DNA from: an uncultured Blautia sp.
Lineage (GTDB): Bacteria; Bacillota; Clostridia; Lachnospirales; Lachnospiraceae
NCBI RefSeq assembly: GCF_934372025.1
Contig: NZ_CAKROJ010000035.1
Coordinates: forward strand, 1 to 24,385
Reading direction: 5' to 3'
DNA: 24,385 nucleotides
Below are positions 1-6,580 of this stretch, in pieces (the stretch's first letter is position 1; every line of letters starts with the position of its first letter). The notes under the pieces are model-generated. The model was not told the origin of the DNA. It ran no database searches and saw nothing but the letters and a program-made list of their open reading frames with translations. The position numbers were made by a program, and so were the translations under genes.

Positions 1-81
1 ACTATTGATGGTGAGCCTTGGTTTGTAGGTAAAGATGTGGCAGACAACCTCGGGTACCAAAACGGTAGTCGAGATATCTTA
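1..81 (+). pseudogene. Bro-N antirepressor fragment (5' cut by window, 3' broken)
   Basis: Frame 1 reads TIDGEPWFVGKDVADNLGYQ and continues NGSRDI, the conserved start of the Bro-N domain of phage and ICE antirepressors (WFVGKDVA..LGY.N motif). A normal domain goes on with about 60 more residues, typically N-R-H-V-D-E-E-D after the DI. Here the frame departs from the family at about position 81, continues as unrelated sequence and stops at 246, inside the next gene in another frame. The start lies outside the window. I read it as a truncated mobile-element remnant. It could instead be a frameshift in an intact gene, but no Bro-N continuation is visible in the other plus frames. Confidence 0.6.
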
Positions 82-97
82 TTTGTAGAAATACATC

Positions 98-126
98 TTG
101 TACCCACCAGTCATTTGCAGTATTCT
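98..126 (+). promoter_or_regulatory. weak candidate promoter for the secreted protein gene
   Basis: TTGTAC (98-103) and TATTCT (121-126) are separated by 17 bases and lie 31 bases before the start codon at 158. It is the best sigma-A-like pair in the short space between the Bro-N break and the gene, but the -10 box is poor. Confidence 0.25.
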
Positions 127-157
127 TATATTATCAAGATCCGAAGGAGGAACCAAC

Positions 158-781
158 ATGAAAAAGAATCTCAAAAAATCTCTGGTCATTCTTCTTGCTG
201 CAATTATGATATTCTCACTTCCGATTTCAGCATCAGCGGCAACTAAGAAGAATGTCACAAAAACGTACAAGAAATCTGTAACCAGAATGCTACGAGGATT
301 TGACAGCTATTTTGGCTATTGCTGCGGCAAGAATCAGTACTTTAAGTTTGACAATTATGCAAGAACAACTATGACCTATATGCGTAATTATTCTTCTGAT
401 AACAGATTATCCACCGTCAAGAAGAAACTCCGTCCACAGCTGAAGCTTTATTTCAACACTTCAACTGTTAAGTTCAAAAAGTACACCGGATTTGGACTTC
501 CAAGAAATCCTTCTTACTTATTCTGCAACGACAGGGGCAGAATTGTATATACTTATGGTGACTGGGGTGAGATTGCACCAAAAGGATTCGTCAAAAAGAT
601 CATCCGAACCAGTTCAAATAAATTCGAAGTAACTTACAGTATTTATTATTATAATAATTGGGAGAAAAAGAATTATGGCCATATGGGAACATACAAAATA
701 TATCTCAAGAAGGCCAACAATAAGAATGGCTTCGTCATAACTAACATCAAACAAACAGTAAGTAAAAAGGTTAGGCTATAA
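158..781 (+). CDS. small basic secreted protein, family not recognised
   Basis: Encodes 207 residues. The start at 158 is chosen because a good ribosome-binding site (AAGGAGG, 144-150) precedes it and because it places a classic Sec signal peptide at the very N-terminus: a KKNLKK n-region, a hydrophobic core LVILLAAIMIF, and a likely cut after SASA near residue 27. The mature part is Lys/Arg- and Tyr/Asn-rich, has three cysteines (a CC pair and one single), no membrane segment and no sorting motif, so it should be released. I do not recognise a family. It is the only long plus-strand gene in the window. It sits directly behind a broken phage antirepressor and has its own terminator, which fits a cargo gene of a mobile element. 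A toxin, lysis or host-interaction role would be guesswork. Confidence 0.75.
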   Translation: MKKNLKKSLVILLAAIMIFSLPISASAATKKNVTKTYKKSVTRMLRGFDSYFGYCCGKNQYFKFDNYARTTMTYMRNYSSDNRLSTVKKKLRPQLKLYFNTSTVKFKKYTGFGLPRNPSYLFCNDRGRIVYTYGDWGEIAPKGFVKKIIRTSSNKFEVTYSIYYYNNWEKKNYGHMGTYKIYLKKANNKNGFVITNIKQTVSKKVRL

Positions 782-791
782 AATCACACTG

Positions 792-827
792 AAGGCACAT
801 CCGCTATTCTGGAATGTGCCTTTTTTA
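792..827 (+). terminator. intrinsic terminator of the secreted protein gene
   Basis: Inverted repeat AGGCACAT (793-800) / ATGTGCCT (814-821) followed by a run of T's ending at 826, starting 11 bases after the stop codon at 779-781. Confidence 0.85.
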
Positions 828-992
828 TTGTATTGCATTATTTTACACTCATCTCTCCAACTCTTCATAGTACTAGTTCTATTCGTCTGTATATGCTCTA
901 GAATCGTTTCTGAGATCGTTCATGTAAACTTCTCTGGTTTTTAGCATAGAACGTCTTGCAGGGCAAAATACAAGGTCATTTAAAAAATAAAA
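828..992. other. intergenic spacer, no gene seen
   Basis: AT-rich spacer between two converging terminators. The only coding-like trace is on the minus strand from 947 to 849: 22 codons, then two close in-frame TAG codons, then eight further charged codons before TGA. It has no ribosome-binding site and I do not recognise it. It may be gene debris or chance. Confidence 0.4.
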
Positions 993-1044
993 GTAAAAAA
1001 AGGCTCATAAACTATCAGTTTTCGTTCTGATAATCTATGAGCCT
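993..1044 (-). terminator. terminator downstream of tRNA-Pro
   Basis: Outer arms 1001-1009 and 1036-1044 (AGGCTCATA / TATGAGCCT) plus inner arms TATCAG (1013-1018) / CTGATA (1027-1032). On the minus strand the stem is followed by seven T's (plus-strand A run 994-1000), so it stops transcription coming from the tRNA and possibly from the adhesin operon upstream of it. Confidence 0.8.
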
Positions 1045-1149
1045 AGATATTCATGCTTGTTATATATTCCATTCTCTATTCTTCTACTTTTGGCAAGTGT
1101 AGAAGATTCTCCTTTCTTCAATCATGAGTTCTGTTTTTACTGCTCTCAA

Positions 1150-1223
1150 TCGGGGCAACAGGATTTGAACCTGCGACCTCACGGCCCCCAGCCGTGCGCG
1201 CTACCAAGCTACGCCATACCCCG
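1150..1223 (-). tRNA. tRNA-Pro (anticodon GGG)
   Basis: The minus strand folds as a full cloverleaf: acceptor arm CGGGGTA pairing with TGCCCCG plus discriminator A at 1150, D-arm with GGTAGCGC, anticodon stem CACGG/CCGTG around the loop CTGGGGG (anticodon GGG, 1189-1187), and T-arm CAGG-TTCAAAT-CCTG. CCA is not encoded. It reads CCC/CCU codons. It has its own promoter at 1233-1261 and a terminator at 993-1044. Its 3' end points toward the mobile-element remnant on the left. Confidence 0.95.
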
Positions 1224-1232
1224 GTGAGAGAT

Positions 1233-1261
1233 ATTATAGCAAGCATCTTTTTGTTTTGCAA
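1233..1261 (-). promoter_or_regulatory. sigma-A promoter of tRNA-Pro
   Basis: On the minus strand TTGCAA (1261-1256), a 17-base spacer, and a perfect TATAAT (1238-1233), ten bases before the tRNA 5' end. The -35 box begins only six bases after the stop codon of the adhesin gene, so no terminator separates the two units. Confidence 0.85.
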
Positions 1262-1266
1262 CTGTT

Positions 1267-3396
1267 TTATTTTCCTGAAACCGGAATCACGTTTCTGATC
1301 ACGTCCGTATGACTGTACCTGTCATATCTTGTCTTTTTATTTTTAAAGGTCACGGACGCGCTGCTGTTTCCGGCACTGATCGACACGATTCCTGTTTTTT
1401 CTGCAATCGACACATTCGCAGTCTCAGCCGAAACCGATTCAAACTGATAACGGAGTGTCGGCAATTCACTTACCGTATAACGACCTTCCGGAATTCCTTT
1501 AAACATGCAGCTCATCACTGCATCCTCGCCATTCACCTGATACGTGTGCGGCTCAAATTCCACATAGTTTTCATATAAATGTGGAATTCCTCTGTTATCT
1601 GTACCCCTGACCTGAAACCGAAATACCGGATTCCCATGTGCCCATGTGATATCTGCTTCCTTTATCTTTTTGGCCACAACAATCTCTCCGACAGCCAGGT
1701 CTGTGGTCCCTTTGACCCATGCTTCATTTGTTTTCTGTGTATCGTTCATCTTATCCGATACGATTGTCCGCAATGCTGTATTTTTAATGGAATAGAATTC
1801 TTTTGATTTCTGATAATGATCATGTGCTTCAATCTCTCTGTTGCTTTTCGCCTTCACTTTTATTCGAAAATAATAAGTCACATTATTGTAAGACTCATCT
1901 GTTTTCAAAAATCCGGAATTTGCGGTGAATACAATTTTGCCCGCATTATTTTTTATCTGAAATTTGTCCGTAACATCATTTCCCAGTGATGTCGTAACCT
2001 TTGCGCCCAGATAGTCAAGGCATGAATCCAGCGTATCACTTACTTCAAATGAGGAATACGTTCCCGGTAATACCCGCTGGCTGATCACATAGTCAAATTT
2101 TTTCCCTTCTGTAATTTCATATGGCGGATCTGTTCTGGTGAACTCATGTCTGGACATTGAGGCATAGGAACTGCCTTCATCTCCGACTCTTTTTTCAGGT
2201 GCCGGATTCGGCTCATAGGTACCAACCGTCTGTCCCGTTGAAACATAAAAAGCATTCTGCAGGCCGGTCCCGGTTTTCCATGTTTCCTGCGACAGCCAGT
2301 TTAATGTAAAGGATCCATTGAAATCCAGATGGCACCAGCCTCTCACATCATTATTATTCAGACTTTCACTCTTTTCCTCACTTTTTATCTCCTGATAATT
2401 GCTTCCACTTTTTACCTTCAGGTAACTGTAGCCCTTTCTGAGATAAATACGATCCACACCCCAGGAATCATAAATCCGAATTCCCTGTCCACCGTCAAGA
2501 TCTGCTGCTGTCGTGTGTCCTTTTGGAAAAATCTTCTTCTCAGTGCCGTGTTCCAGAAATTCAAACTTAAATTTCACTACCCCGACAGCAATCGTATTAA
2601 AAGCAATTCTGTTTTTATAAAATGTCACGCAGGGGATTATTTTTTTACCATCTTTTCCGATATGATTTTTATTTACAGGTCCCCAGCTCGGTACAGTCAC
2701 TCGCAGATCCACGATCTTTCCCTGATACTCTCCCACATTACTGTAAATCGCAGTAATCGGATCCGTATATGTATCATCATCTATCTTGCAGCCATAAAAC
2801 GTCTCACAGTACGCTTCTGTATAACCTTTTTCATCACCAAACCAGTTATGCAGCTTTCCATTCAGATCCTTATTTTGTCGGCTGATATAGGAAAGCTCTG
2901 TCACTCCCTTCCGAAAAGCATAGGTAAACGCATATTCTTCTCTCATTCTGTACGTTGCATCCACTCTCTGAACCACTATATTACTGCCGGCACGACTGAC
3001 CTTCTCATCTCCTGCATCATCCGAGAATACTTCTTCGTCTTCTCCCGGCTCCAGAACAACCTCCTGTTCTTCATCTTCCTGGACAACATCTGTTTCTTCT
3101 TCCGGTTCTTCAAAAAAGTCTTCCTCGGTTTTATCTGCTTGTTCTTTATCCGTTTGTTCTTTATCCGACTCTTCTGTTTCCACTTCATTTTCTGTCAGAT
3201 CCACTTCTTCATTTTCATCCTCAGTTTCCGTATCCGTCTCATTTTCAGTATTTTCAATTCTGTCATCATTCTCTTCCAGCACAGACACTTCCGTTTCTCT
3301 GGACGACCCATTCTCAGCTGATGCCTGTACCCCTGCAAACAACACAGACATCGTCAGCACAGAACTCACTAGGATTCCTGTAAGTTTTTTTCTCAT
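1267..3396 (-). CDS. secreted adhesin with acidic spacer and SpaA/Cna-B-type isopeptide domains
   Basis: Encodes 709 residues, last gene of the sipW operon. Visible parts: Sec signal peptide (about 1-27, cut near ASA); an extremely Glu/Asp-rich low-complexity stretch (about 34-131); a roughly 280-residue region I cannot assign; a fimbrial isopeptide D2-like domain (about 432-545, with SDTLDSCLDYLG and SIKNTA, candidate acid D454 and Asn N539); and a Cna-B/SpaA-like domain (about 570-688, candidate Lys near K576/K577, E644 in VSEL, N686 in FKNKK). It ends at VSGK without an LPXTG-type signal or membrane helix, so it cannot be sortase-anchored by itself. It may associate with the TasA-like fibres. 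ATG overlaps the stop of the preceding gene by 4 bases (3393-3396), indicating translational coupling. The domain names are by motif and could be refined; surface location is well supported. Confidence 0.85.
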   Translation of the reverse strand: MRKKLTGILVSSVLTMSVLFAGVQASAENGSSRETEVSVLEENDDRIENTENETDTETEDENEEVDLTENEVETEESDKEQTDKEQADKTEEDFFEEPEEETDVVQEDEEQEVVLEPGEDEEVFSDDAGDEKVSRAGSNIVVQRVDATYRMREEYAFTYAFRKGVTELSYISRQNKDLNGKLHNWFGDEKGYTEAYCETFYGCKIDDDTYTDPITAIYSNVGEYQGKIVDLRVTVPSWGPVNKNHIGKDGKKIIPCVTFYKNRIAFNTIAVGVVKFKFEFLEHGTEKKIFPKGHTTAADLDGGQGIRIYDSWGVDRIYLRKGYSYLKVKSGSNYQEIKSEEKSESLNNNDVRGWCHLDFNGSFTLNWLSQETWKTGTGLQNAFYVSTGQTVGTYEPNPAPEKRVGDEGSSYASMSRHEFTRTDPPYEITEGKKFDYVISQRVLPGTYSSFEVSDTLDSCLDYLGAKVTTSLGNDVTDKFQIKNNAGKIVFTANSGFLKTDESYNNVTYYFRIKVKAKSNREIEAHDHYQKSKEFYSIKNTALRTIVSDKMNDTQKTNEAWVKGTTDLAVGEIVVAKKIKEADITWAHGNPVFRFQVRGTDNRGIPHLYENYVEFEPHTYQVNGEDAVMSCMFKGIPEGRYTVSELPTLRYQFESVSAETANVSIAEKTGIVSISAGNSSASVTFKNKKTRYDRYSHTDVIRNVIPVSGK
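3131..3168 (-). repeat. 15-bp tandem repeat in the adhesin acidic region
   Basis: About 2.5 copies of a 15-base unit (ttatcYgYttgttct on the plus strand, starting at 3131, 3146 and 3161) encode repeated D-K-E-Q-A/T pentapeptides around residues 78-90 of the adhesin. In-frame copy-number change would lengthen or shorten the acidic spacer. Confidence 0.7.
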
Positions 3397-4610
3397 GTTT
3401 CTTTTCCCCCCTTAAATCTTCGGATGAGCAGGACTGCGGAAGCGGCTCCCAAAAGCAGGATAACTGCCGGCAGAATTTCAGACACATCTCCTGTTTTTAT
3501 TGCTTTCCTTCGTTTACTCTCAAAGTCTTTTTTCTTCGCAGGAGATTCTTTTTTTCTGTCTGATCCTGTTTCTTCACCAGGCTCCTGGCCTGATGGTTTT
3601 TCCTCGTTCACTGCAAATATCCAGGTGACATCCGTCTTTCTGAGCGCATAGGCATTATCCCAGTCTTCAGGAATCTTCAGCTGAAATTCCAGTCTGTCCT
3701 TTTGTCCTGCCGCAAAACTTCCAAGCGACTGCACTCTGGTAAGCTTCTCAGAATCCAGAGTTCCTTTATACAAAACCTTCCTGTTCTGCCTGATCTGGAA
3801 AGGGATTTCTTTCAGCATTTGTATCTGCGCTTCTGTTCTGCCTTCTGTGCTTGTCCGGAAATAAATCTCCACCTCCTGTTTTGTTGTGTTCGATATTTCA
3901 ACTGAATCTGTAAGTATATCCCCCGGCATTGCAGTTTCCAGATTCGCAAAAAAGTCATCCGGCACAGCGATCAGTTTATGTGCTTTTCCACTGAATTCTA
4001 CGGAAAGTTTTGCTGCTCCTTTTTTACAGGTAAGCGTTCCATCCTGCTCATGAATGCATTGCTGGATCATCTGATTTCCCCACGGTGACATTGCATCAAA
4101 ATCCGGTCTGAAATTCGCCGCCTGGATTGCATCCACCTGTATATCCACTGTTAATTTCTGCAGCGCATGTTCTTCTGTCCATGTTTCCGGAATGGATATT
4201 TTCTGAAACAGATCTGTTGTTTCCTGTTTACGCAGGATCTTCGTGTAATAATAATATTCTCCACGTCTGACCCAGTCTGTCGAAATATCGTGAACATTTT
4301 CTTCGCTGAGACCTTTGCATTCTGCATTTTCTCCACCAAACACAATTTTTGCCCTGATCCAGCACGGAAGCGCCATATTTTTGATCCTTGGGATCTTCGA
4401 TATTGTCTGTCCCGGCAGAACCTCATCAGGAGCTTTGTATTTTATCTCACCATTTCCCTTCCTTGCATATTCTGAAACAGAAATACTGATATCACCCACC
4501 GAAATATGATTGACTATATTCAGGCTGTCAGAAAAAGCCGCATAGGCTCCTGCCGCTGACAGGATAACTGCAAGAAACAGGCCGGCTATGATTTTTACTT
4601 TCTTCTCCAT
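3393..4610 (-). CDS. TasA-like protein with C-terminal cell-surface anchor
   Basis: Encodes 405 residues. The N-terminus (hydrophobic core about 7-20, then GAYAAFSDSL, and ISVGDISISV shortly after) is the SipW-dependent signal and TasA/camelysin type. It is followed by two successive TasA-like beta domains (about 25-165 and 195-335, each with a P-G-x-x-x-x-x-x-x-I-x-N type region), a charged Lys/Glu spacer (about 338-370) and a C-terminal tail: IKTGD (371-375), a hydrophobic helix (379-396), then RRFKGGK. The tail has the layout of a sortase signal, but the LP of LPKTGD is replaced by AI, so it may be a variant sorting motif or a simple membrane anchor. A clear AAGGAGG precedes the ATG. The gene follows its neighbour by 11 bases and overlaps the adhesin by 4. 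It may be the wall attachment or base subunit of the fibre (inference). Confidence 0.85.
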   Translation of the reverse strand: MEKKVKIIAGLFLAVILSAAGAYAAFSDSLNIVNHISVGDISISVSEYARKGNGEIKYKAPDEVLPGQTISKIPRIKNMALPCWIRAKIVFGGENAECKGLSEENVHDISTDWVRRGEYYYYTKILRKQETTDLFQKISIPETWTEEHALQKLTVDIQVDAIQAANFRPDFDAMSPWGNQMIQQCIHEQDGTLTCKKGAAKLSVEFSGKAHKLIAVPDDFFANLETAMPGDILTDSVEISNTTKQEVEIYFRTSTEGRTEAQIQMLKEIPFQIRQNRKVLYKGTLDSEKLTRVQSLGSFAAGQKDRLEFQLKIPEDWDNAYALRKTDVTWIFAVNEEKPSGQEPGEETGSDRKKESPAKKKDFESKRRKAIKTGDVSEILPAVILLLGAASAVLLIRRFKGGKET

Positions 4611-4621
4611 CCACAGCCTCC

Positions 4622-5179
4622 TTACCTGTCATACGTATAATACTGCCAGGCTTCCTGGTAATCTTTAAATGCTCCGGCTTCTACAGACTCTTCATAAATC
4701 TGTATCTGAAAATCCTCCAGATATTTCCAGTAACTTTTTTCGACTTTTGTATGATCAATCATAAATCCTGTACACAACGGCAGCGTTGCTTCTCCTTCGC
4801 GAACCGTGTTTTTATAATAAAAAAATCCATCGTCATGATATATCCAGTTGGTGCTGTCCTGATTCTTCATGGAAACTGCTTTTCCGATCTCACTGTTTGA
4901 GTATCCTACGGAAACTCTTATATAACAGTCTGCATTATTTCCCACCTGCCCTGAAGGACTGTTTGACACCCATATTTTCTTGTCTATCTCTGTATCTTTA
5001 TCAGGTGTTATTGTCGGAGGAGGGGGAAACTCTTCCCCTATCTCCGATCTGACATTCCCGGGTATCACTGTGTTTACAGTTCCGTCAAACGCTGACTGGT
5101 AGGCTGCAGTTCCCTGAGTTCCTGTCAGCATTCCCAACAGGATACCCAGTCCGACAAACATTCTTTTTTTGCCTGTCAT
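4622..5179 (-). CDS. SipW-dependent TasA-like secreted protein (minor subunit?)
   Basis: Encodes 185 residues. I prefer the ATG at 5179: GGGGGA (5191-5186) is six bases upstream of it, whereas an ATG two codons earlier (5185) directly abuts that site. The N-terminal signal (KKRMFVGLGILLGMLTGTQG, then TAAYQSAFDG) matches the SipW-type pattern in which the processing site is followed by A-Y/F-x-[ST/D]. A PPPP segment lies near residue 52. The rest keeps the TasA-family feature of a soluble beta-rich domain (CYIRVSVGYSN, FFYYKNTV, TGFMIDHTKV) but is shorter than its two paralogues and has no anchor. It lies between two TasA-like genes, 21 bases after one and 11 before the next, so it is almost certainly co-transcribed. 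The subunit role is inferred from context only. Confidence 0.8.
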   Translation of the reverse strand: MTGKKRMFVGLGILLGMLTGTQGTAAYQSAFDGTVNTVIPGNVRSEIGEEFPPPPTITPDKDTEIDKKIWVSNSPSGQVGNNADCYIRVSVGYSNSEIGKAVSMKNQDSTNWIYHDDGFFYYKNTVREGEATLPLCTGFMIDHTKVEKSYWKYLEDFQIQIYEESVEAGAFKDYQEAWQYYTYDR

Positions 5180-5200
5180 ATGCATTCCCCCGCTTTCAGA

Positions 5201-5845
5201 TTATTCTTTTGTAACCGCTCCCGGCTGCTTTCGGTTCTGTTCCACATATTTCTGGTAAGCATTTCTCGCCTGCTCCGGAATAGTGTCTGCCTCTCCACCT
5301 GTATAAGATGTCTGGATCGCATATGCCCGGACCGGCACCTCCAGCTGCTGACCATCCAGTTGTCCCTCTATCACATTCAGAAATTTTATGGATTCAAATA
5401 AAGGTTCTGTTGTTTCCTGAGGCTTCAGCACCTTATCATACGCATATACATATACCTGCGCATTTTCGACTCTTTGTGAGCTGAGCTTCGTCCAGTTATT
5501 TTGCGTTTCAAATAAAAAAAGCTCCTGCTCTTTTTTTTCAAGCCTGTTTCCATTATCTGCCGCTGCTGTTACTTCTGCGATCGGTATGGAAACTTCCAGG
5601 TAAACAAATGCATCATTCATTCCTGTATTACTGATCTTCGGATCTTTATGGATCAACTTGCCGGGTTCAATTTTCTTCTGATCTTCTGGATTCCAGTTTT
5701 CTTCTTTCAGTTCCACGTCAACTTTTCCCACTGTAAACTGATTGGAAACCTTATCAAAATCCGTCAGATATGCAGATACACTTCCTACAGAAGCCAATCC
5801 CAGTATTCCAGCCGCAACCAGTATCTTTTTTATATTATTTTTCAT
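5201..5845 (-). CDS. tasA: TasA/camelysin-family fibre protein, SipW substrate
   Basis: Encodes 214 residues. The start at 5845 is set by AAAGGGA just upstream (inside the sipW 3' end) and by the signal peptide it creates: MKNNIKKIL, hydrophobic core to about residue 22, then SVSAYLTDFD and NQFTVGKVDVEL, the textbook SipW-cognate signal region of TasA and camelysin proteins. A longer reading upstream in the same frame overlaps sipW and is not real. One soluble beta-sandwich-type domain follows (PGKLIHKDPKISNTG, DAFVYLEVSIP, LKPQETTEPLF), with no anchor, as in the polymerising subunit of Bacillus amyloid-like fibres. The start codon lies within the sipW reading frame (11-base overlap), so synthesis of peptidase and substrate is coupled. 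The gene symbol is by family, not proven orthology. Confidence 0.88.
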   Translation of the reverse strand: MKNNIKKILVAAGILGLASVGSVSAYLTDFDKVSNQFTVGKVDVELKEENWNPEDQKKIEPGKLIHKDPKISNTGMNDAFVYLEVSIPIAEVTAAADNGNRLEKKEQELFLFETQNNWTKLSSQRVENAQVYVYAYDKVLKPQETTEPLFESIKFLNVIEGQLDGQQLEVPVRAYAIQTSYTGGEADTIPEQARNAYQKYVEQNRKQPGAVTKE

Positions 5846-6326
5846 AAATCCCTTTACGCTTTTTCCGCCAGCGTTCTCCTTTCCATTGCATGACCAGGAA
5901 GAGCATTTCCTGCAGAACCATAACAGAAAGCATTGCCGCGACCGTCTTCTGCCTGATAAATGCAGCTGTATATCCAAGATAAGGAATAAAAAAGATTACT
6001 GTTCCAACAATCTGTTCCTCTTGTACAGTTGCTGCATCTTCCCTGTTATTTGCGTCTCCTTTTGTCACATAACCCTGCGCTTCTTTTCGGATCACTCGAT
6101 GAGATACTCTGTTTGCCCCTGCCACATATGTAATAATATCGCCTGCTTCCGGGATTCGTTTCTTTGTATCTGTAAAAACAATCCCTCCTGTTTTTAATGC
6201 AGGCTCCATGGATCCGGACATGACCGTGTCCACATGAATCCCAATATATGGCAAAAGTAAAAAAGAAACACATACGATCCCTGCCAGGGTCAGAAAAAAT
6301 CTTCCGGCCTTTTCTGCCGTACTCAT
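5835..6326 (-). CDS. sipW: SipW-type signal peptidase I (ER type)
   Basis: Encodes 163 residues, the usual size for this ER/archaeal-like branch of type I signal peptidases. An N-terminal membrane segment (about 10-28) leads into VMSGSMEPAL with the nucleophile S39. The general base position has SHR (H76) in place of the Lys of ordinary bacterial LepB enzymes, which defines the Ser/His SipW class. TKGDANN (88-94, D91) is the third conserved box. Two further hydrophobic segments lie near 107-124 and 128-146, then a basic tail. It processes TasA-like proteins at the outer face of the membrane, and three such substrates follow immediately. AAAGGAG lies four bases before the ATG. First gene of the operon. 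Confidence 0.93.
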   Translation of the reverse strand: MSTAEKAGRFFLTLAGIVCVSFLLLPYIGIHVDTVMSGSMEPALKTGGIVFTDTKKRIPEAGDIITYVAGANRVSHRVIRKEAQGYVTKGDANNREDAATVQEEQIVGTVIFFIPYLGYTAAFIRQKTVAAMLSVMVLQEMLFLVMQWKGERWRKKRKGIYEK

Positions 6327-6418
6327 ATAACTCCTTTCATTTTGTATCGGTTTGTAAATAAATTGGATTTTTTGCAGATCTGCATGAATAGATAGATAAA
6401 ATGTCTTAAGATGCCTTT

Positions 6419-6447
6419 ATCTTATGCGTTACCTTAACAAATGTCAA
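6419..6447 (-). promoter_or_regulatory. promoter of the sipW-tasA operon
   Basis: On the minus strand a perfect -35 TTGACA (6447-6442), 17-base spacer, and -10 TAAGAT (6424-6419). The predicted start leaves a leader of about 85 bases before sipW. The -10 box is two bases off consensus, which leaves room for activation. Confidence 0.6.
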
Positions 6448-6461
6448 TGAATTTCGTTCGT

Positions 6462-6477
6462 CACCTTCTGACAGGTG
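6462..6477. repeat. 16-bp inverted repeat upstream of the sipW promoter
   Basis: CACCT-N6-AGGTG centred about 25 bases upstream of the -35 box. Too weak and without a T run to be a terminator. The position fits an operator or activator site for the fibre operon. Confidence 0.35.
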
Positions 6478-6484
6478 TTTACAC

Positions 6485-6522
6485 GAAAAAACGACATGTC
6501 CGAAAACTCGGGCATGCCGTTT
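6485..6522 (-). terminator. terminator of ilvC
   Basis: Arms 6491-6503 and 6508-6520 with a TTTT loop. On the minus strand the one irregular pair (6494/6517) is a G-U wobble, and the stem is followed by a T run (plus-strand A's 6485-6490). Both features fit transcription from ilvC toward lower coordinates. Confidence 0.8.
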
Positions 6523-6580
6523 ATAACTCTGCTTATACAGAAACCTCAAACTCAACAGTTCAGGTTTGGGTATTCATTTT

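Noticed and set aside
98..157. Earlier ATG extending the secreted protein by 20 residues
   Set aside because: No ribosome-binding site before it, and it would bury the signal peptide; AAGGAGG fits the ATG at 158.
849..947. Minus-strand coding-like trace with two in-frame TAG codons
   Set aside because: Too short, no binding site and no recognised similarity; kept only as a note in the spacer description.
2329..3321. 330-codon open frame on the plus strand opposite the adhesin gene
   Set aside because: It is the mirror of the Glu/Asp-rich and Lys-rich coding sequence and gives Phe/Ile/Cys-rich protein without a binding site. The minus-strand gene has a signal peptide, domains and operon context.
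5846..5977. N-terminal extension of the TasA-like protein
   Set aside because: It overlaps sipW in another frame and would place 44 non-signal residues before a perfect SipW-type signal sequence.
6373..6384. 12-base palindrome TGCAGATCTGCA in the sipW leader
   Set aside because: No loop is possible without losing pairs and it has no partner element; most likely chance.
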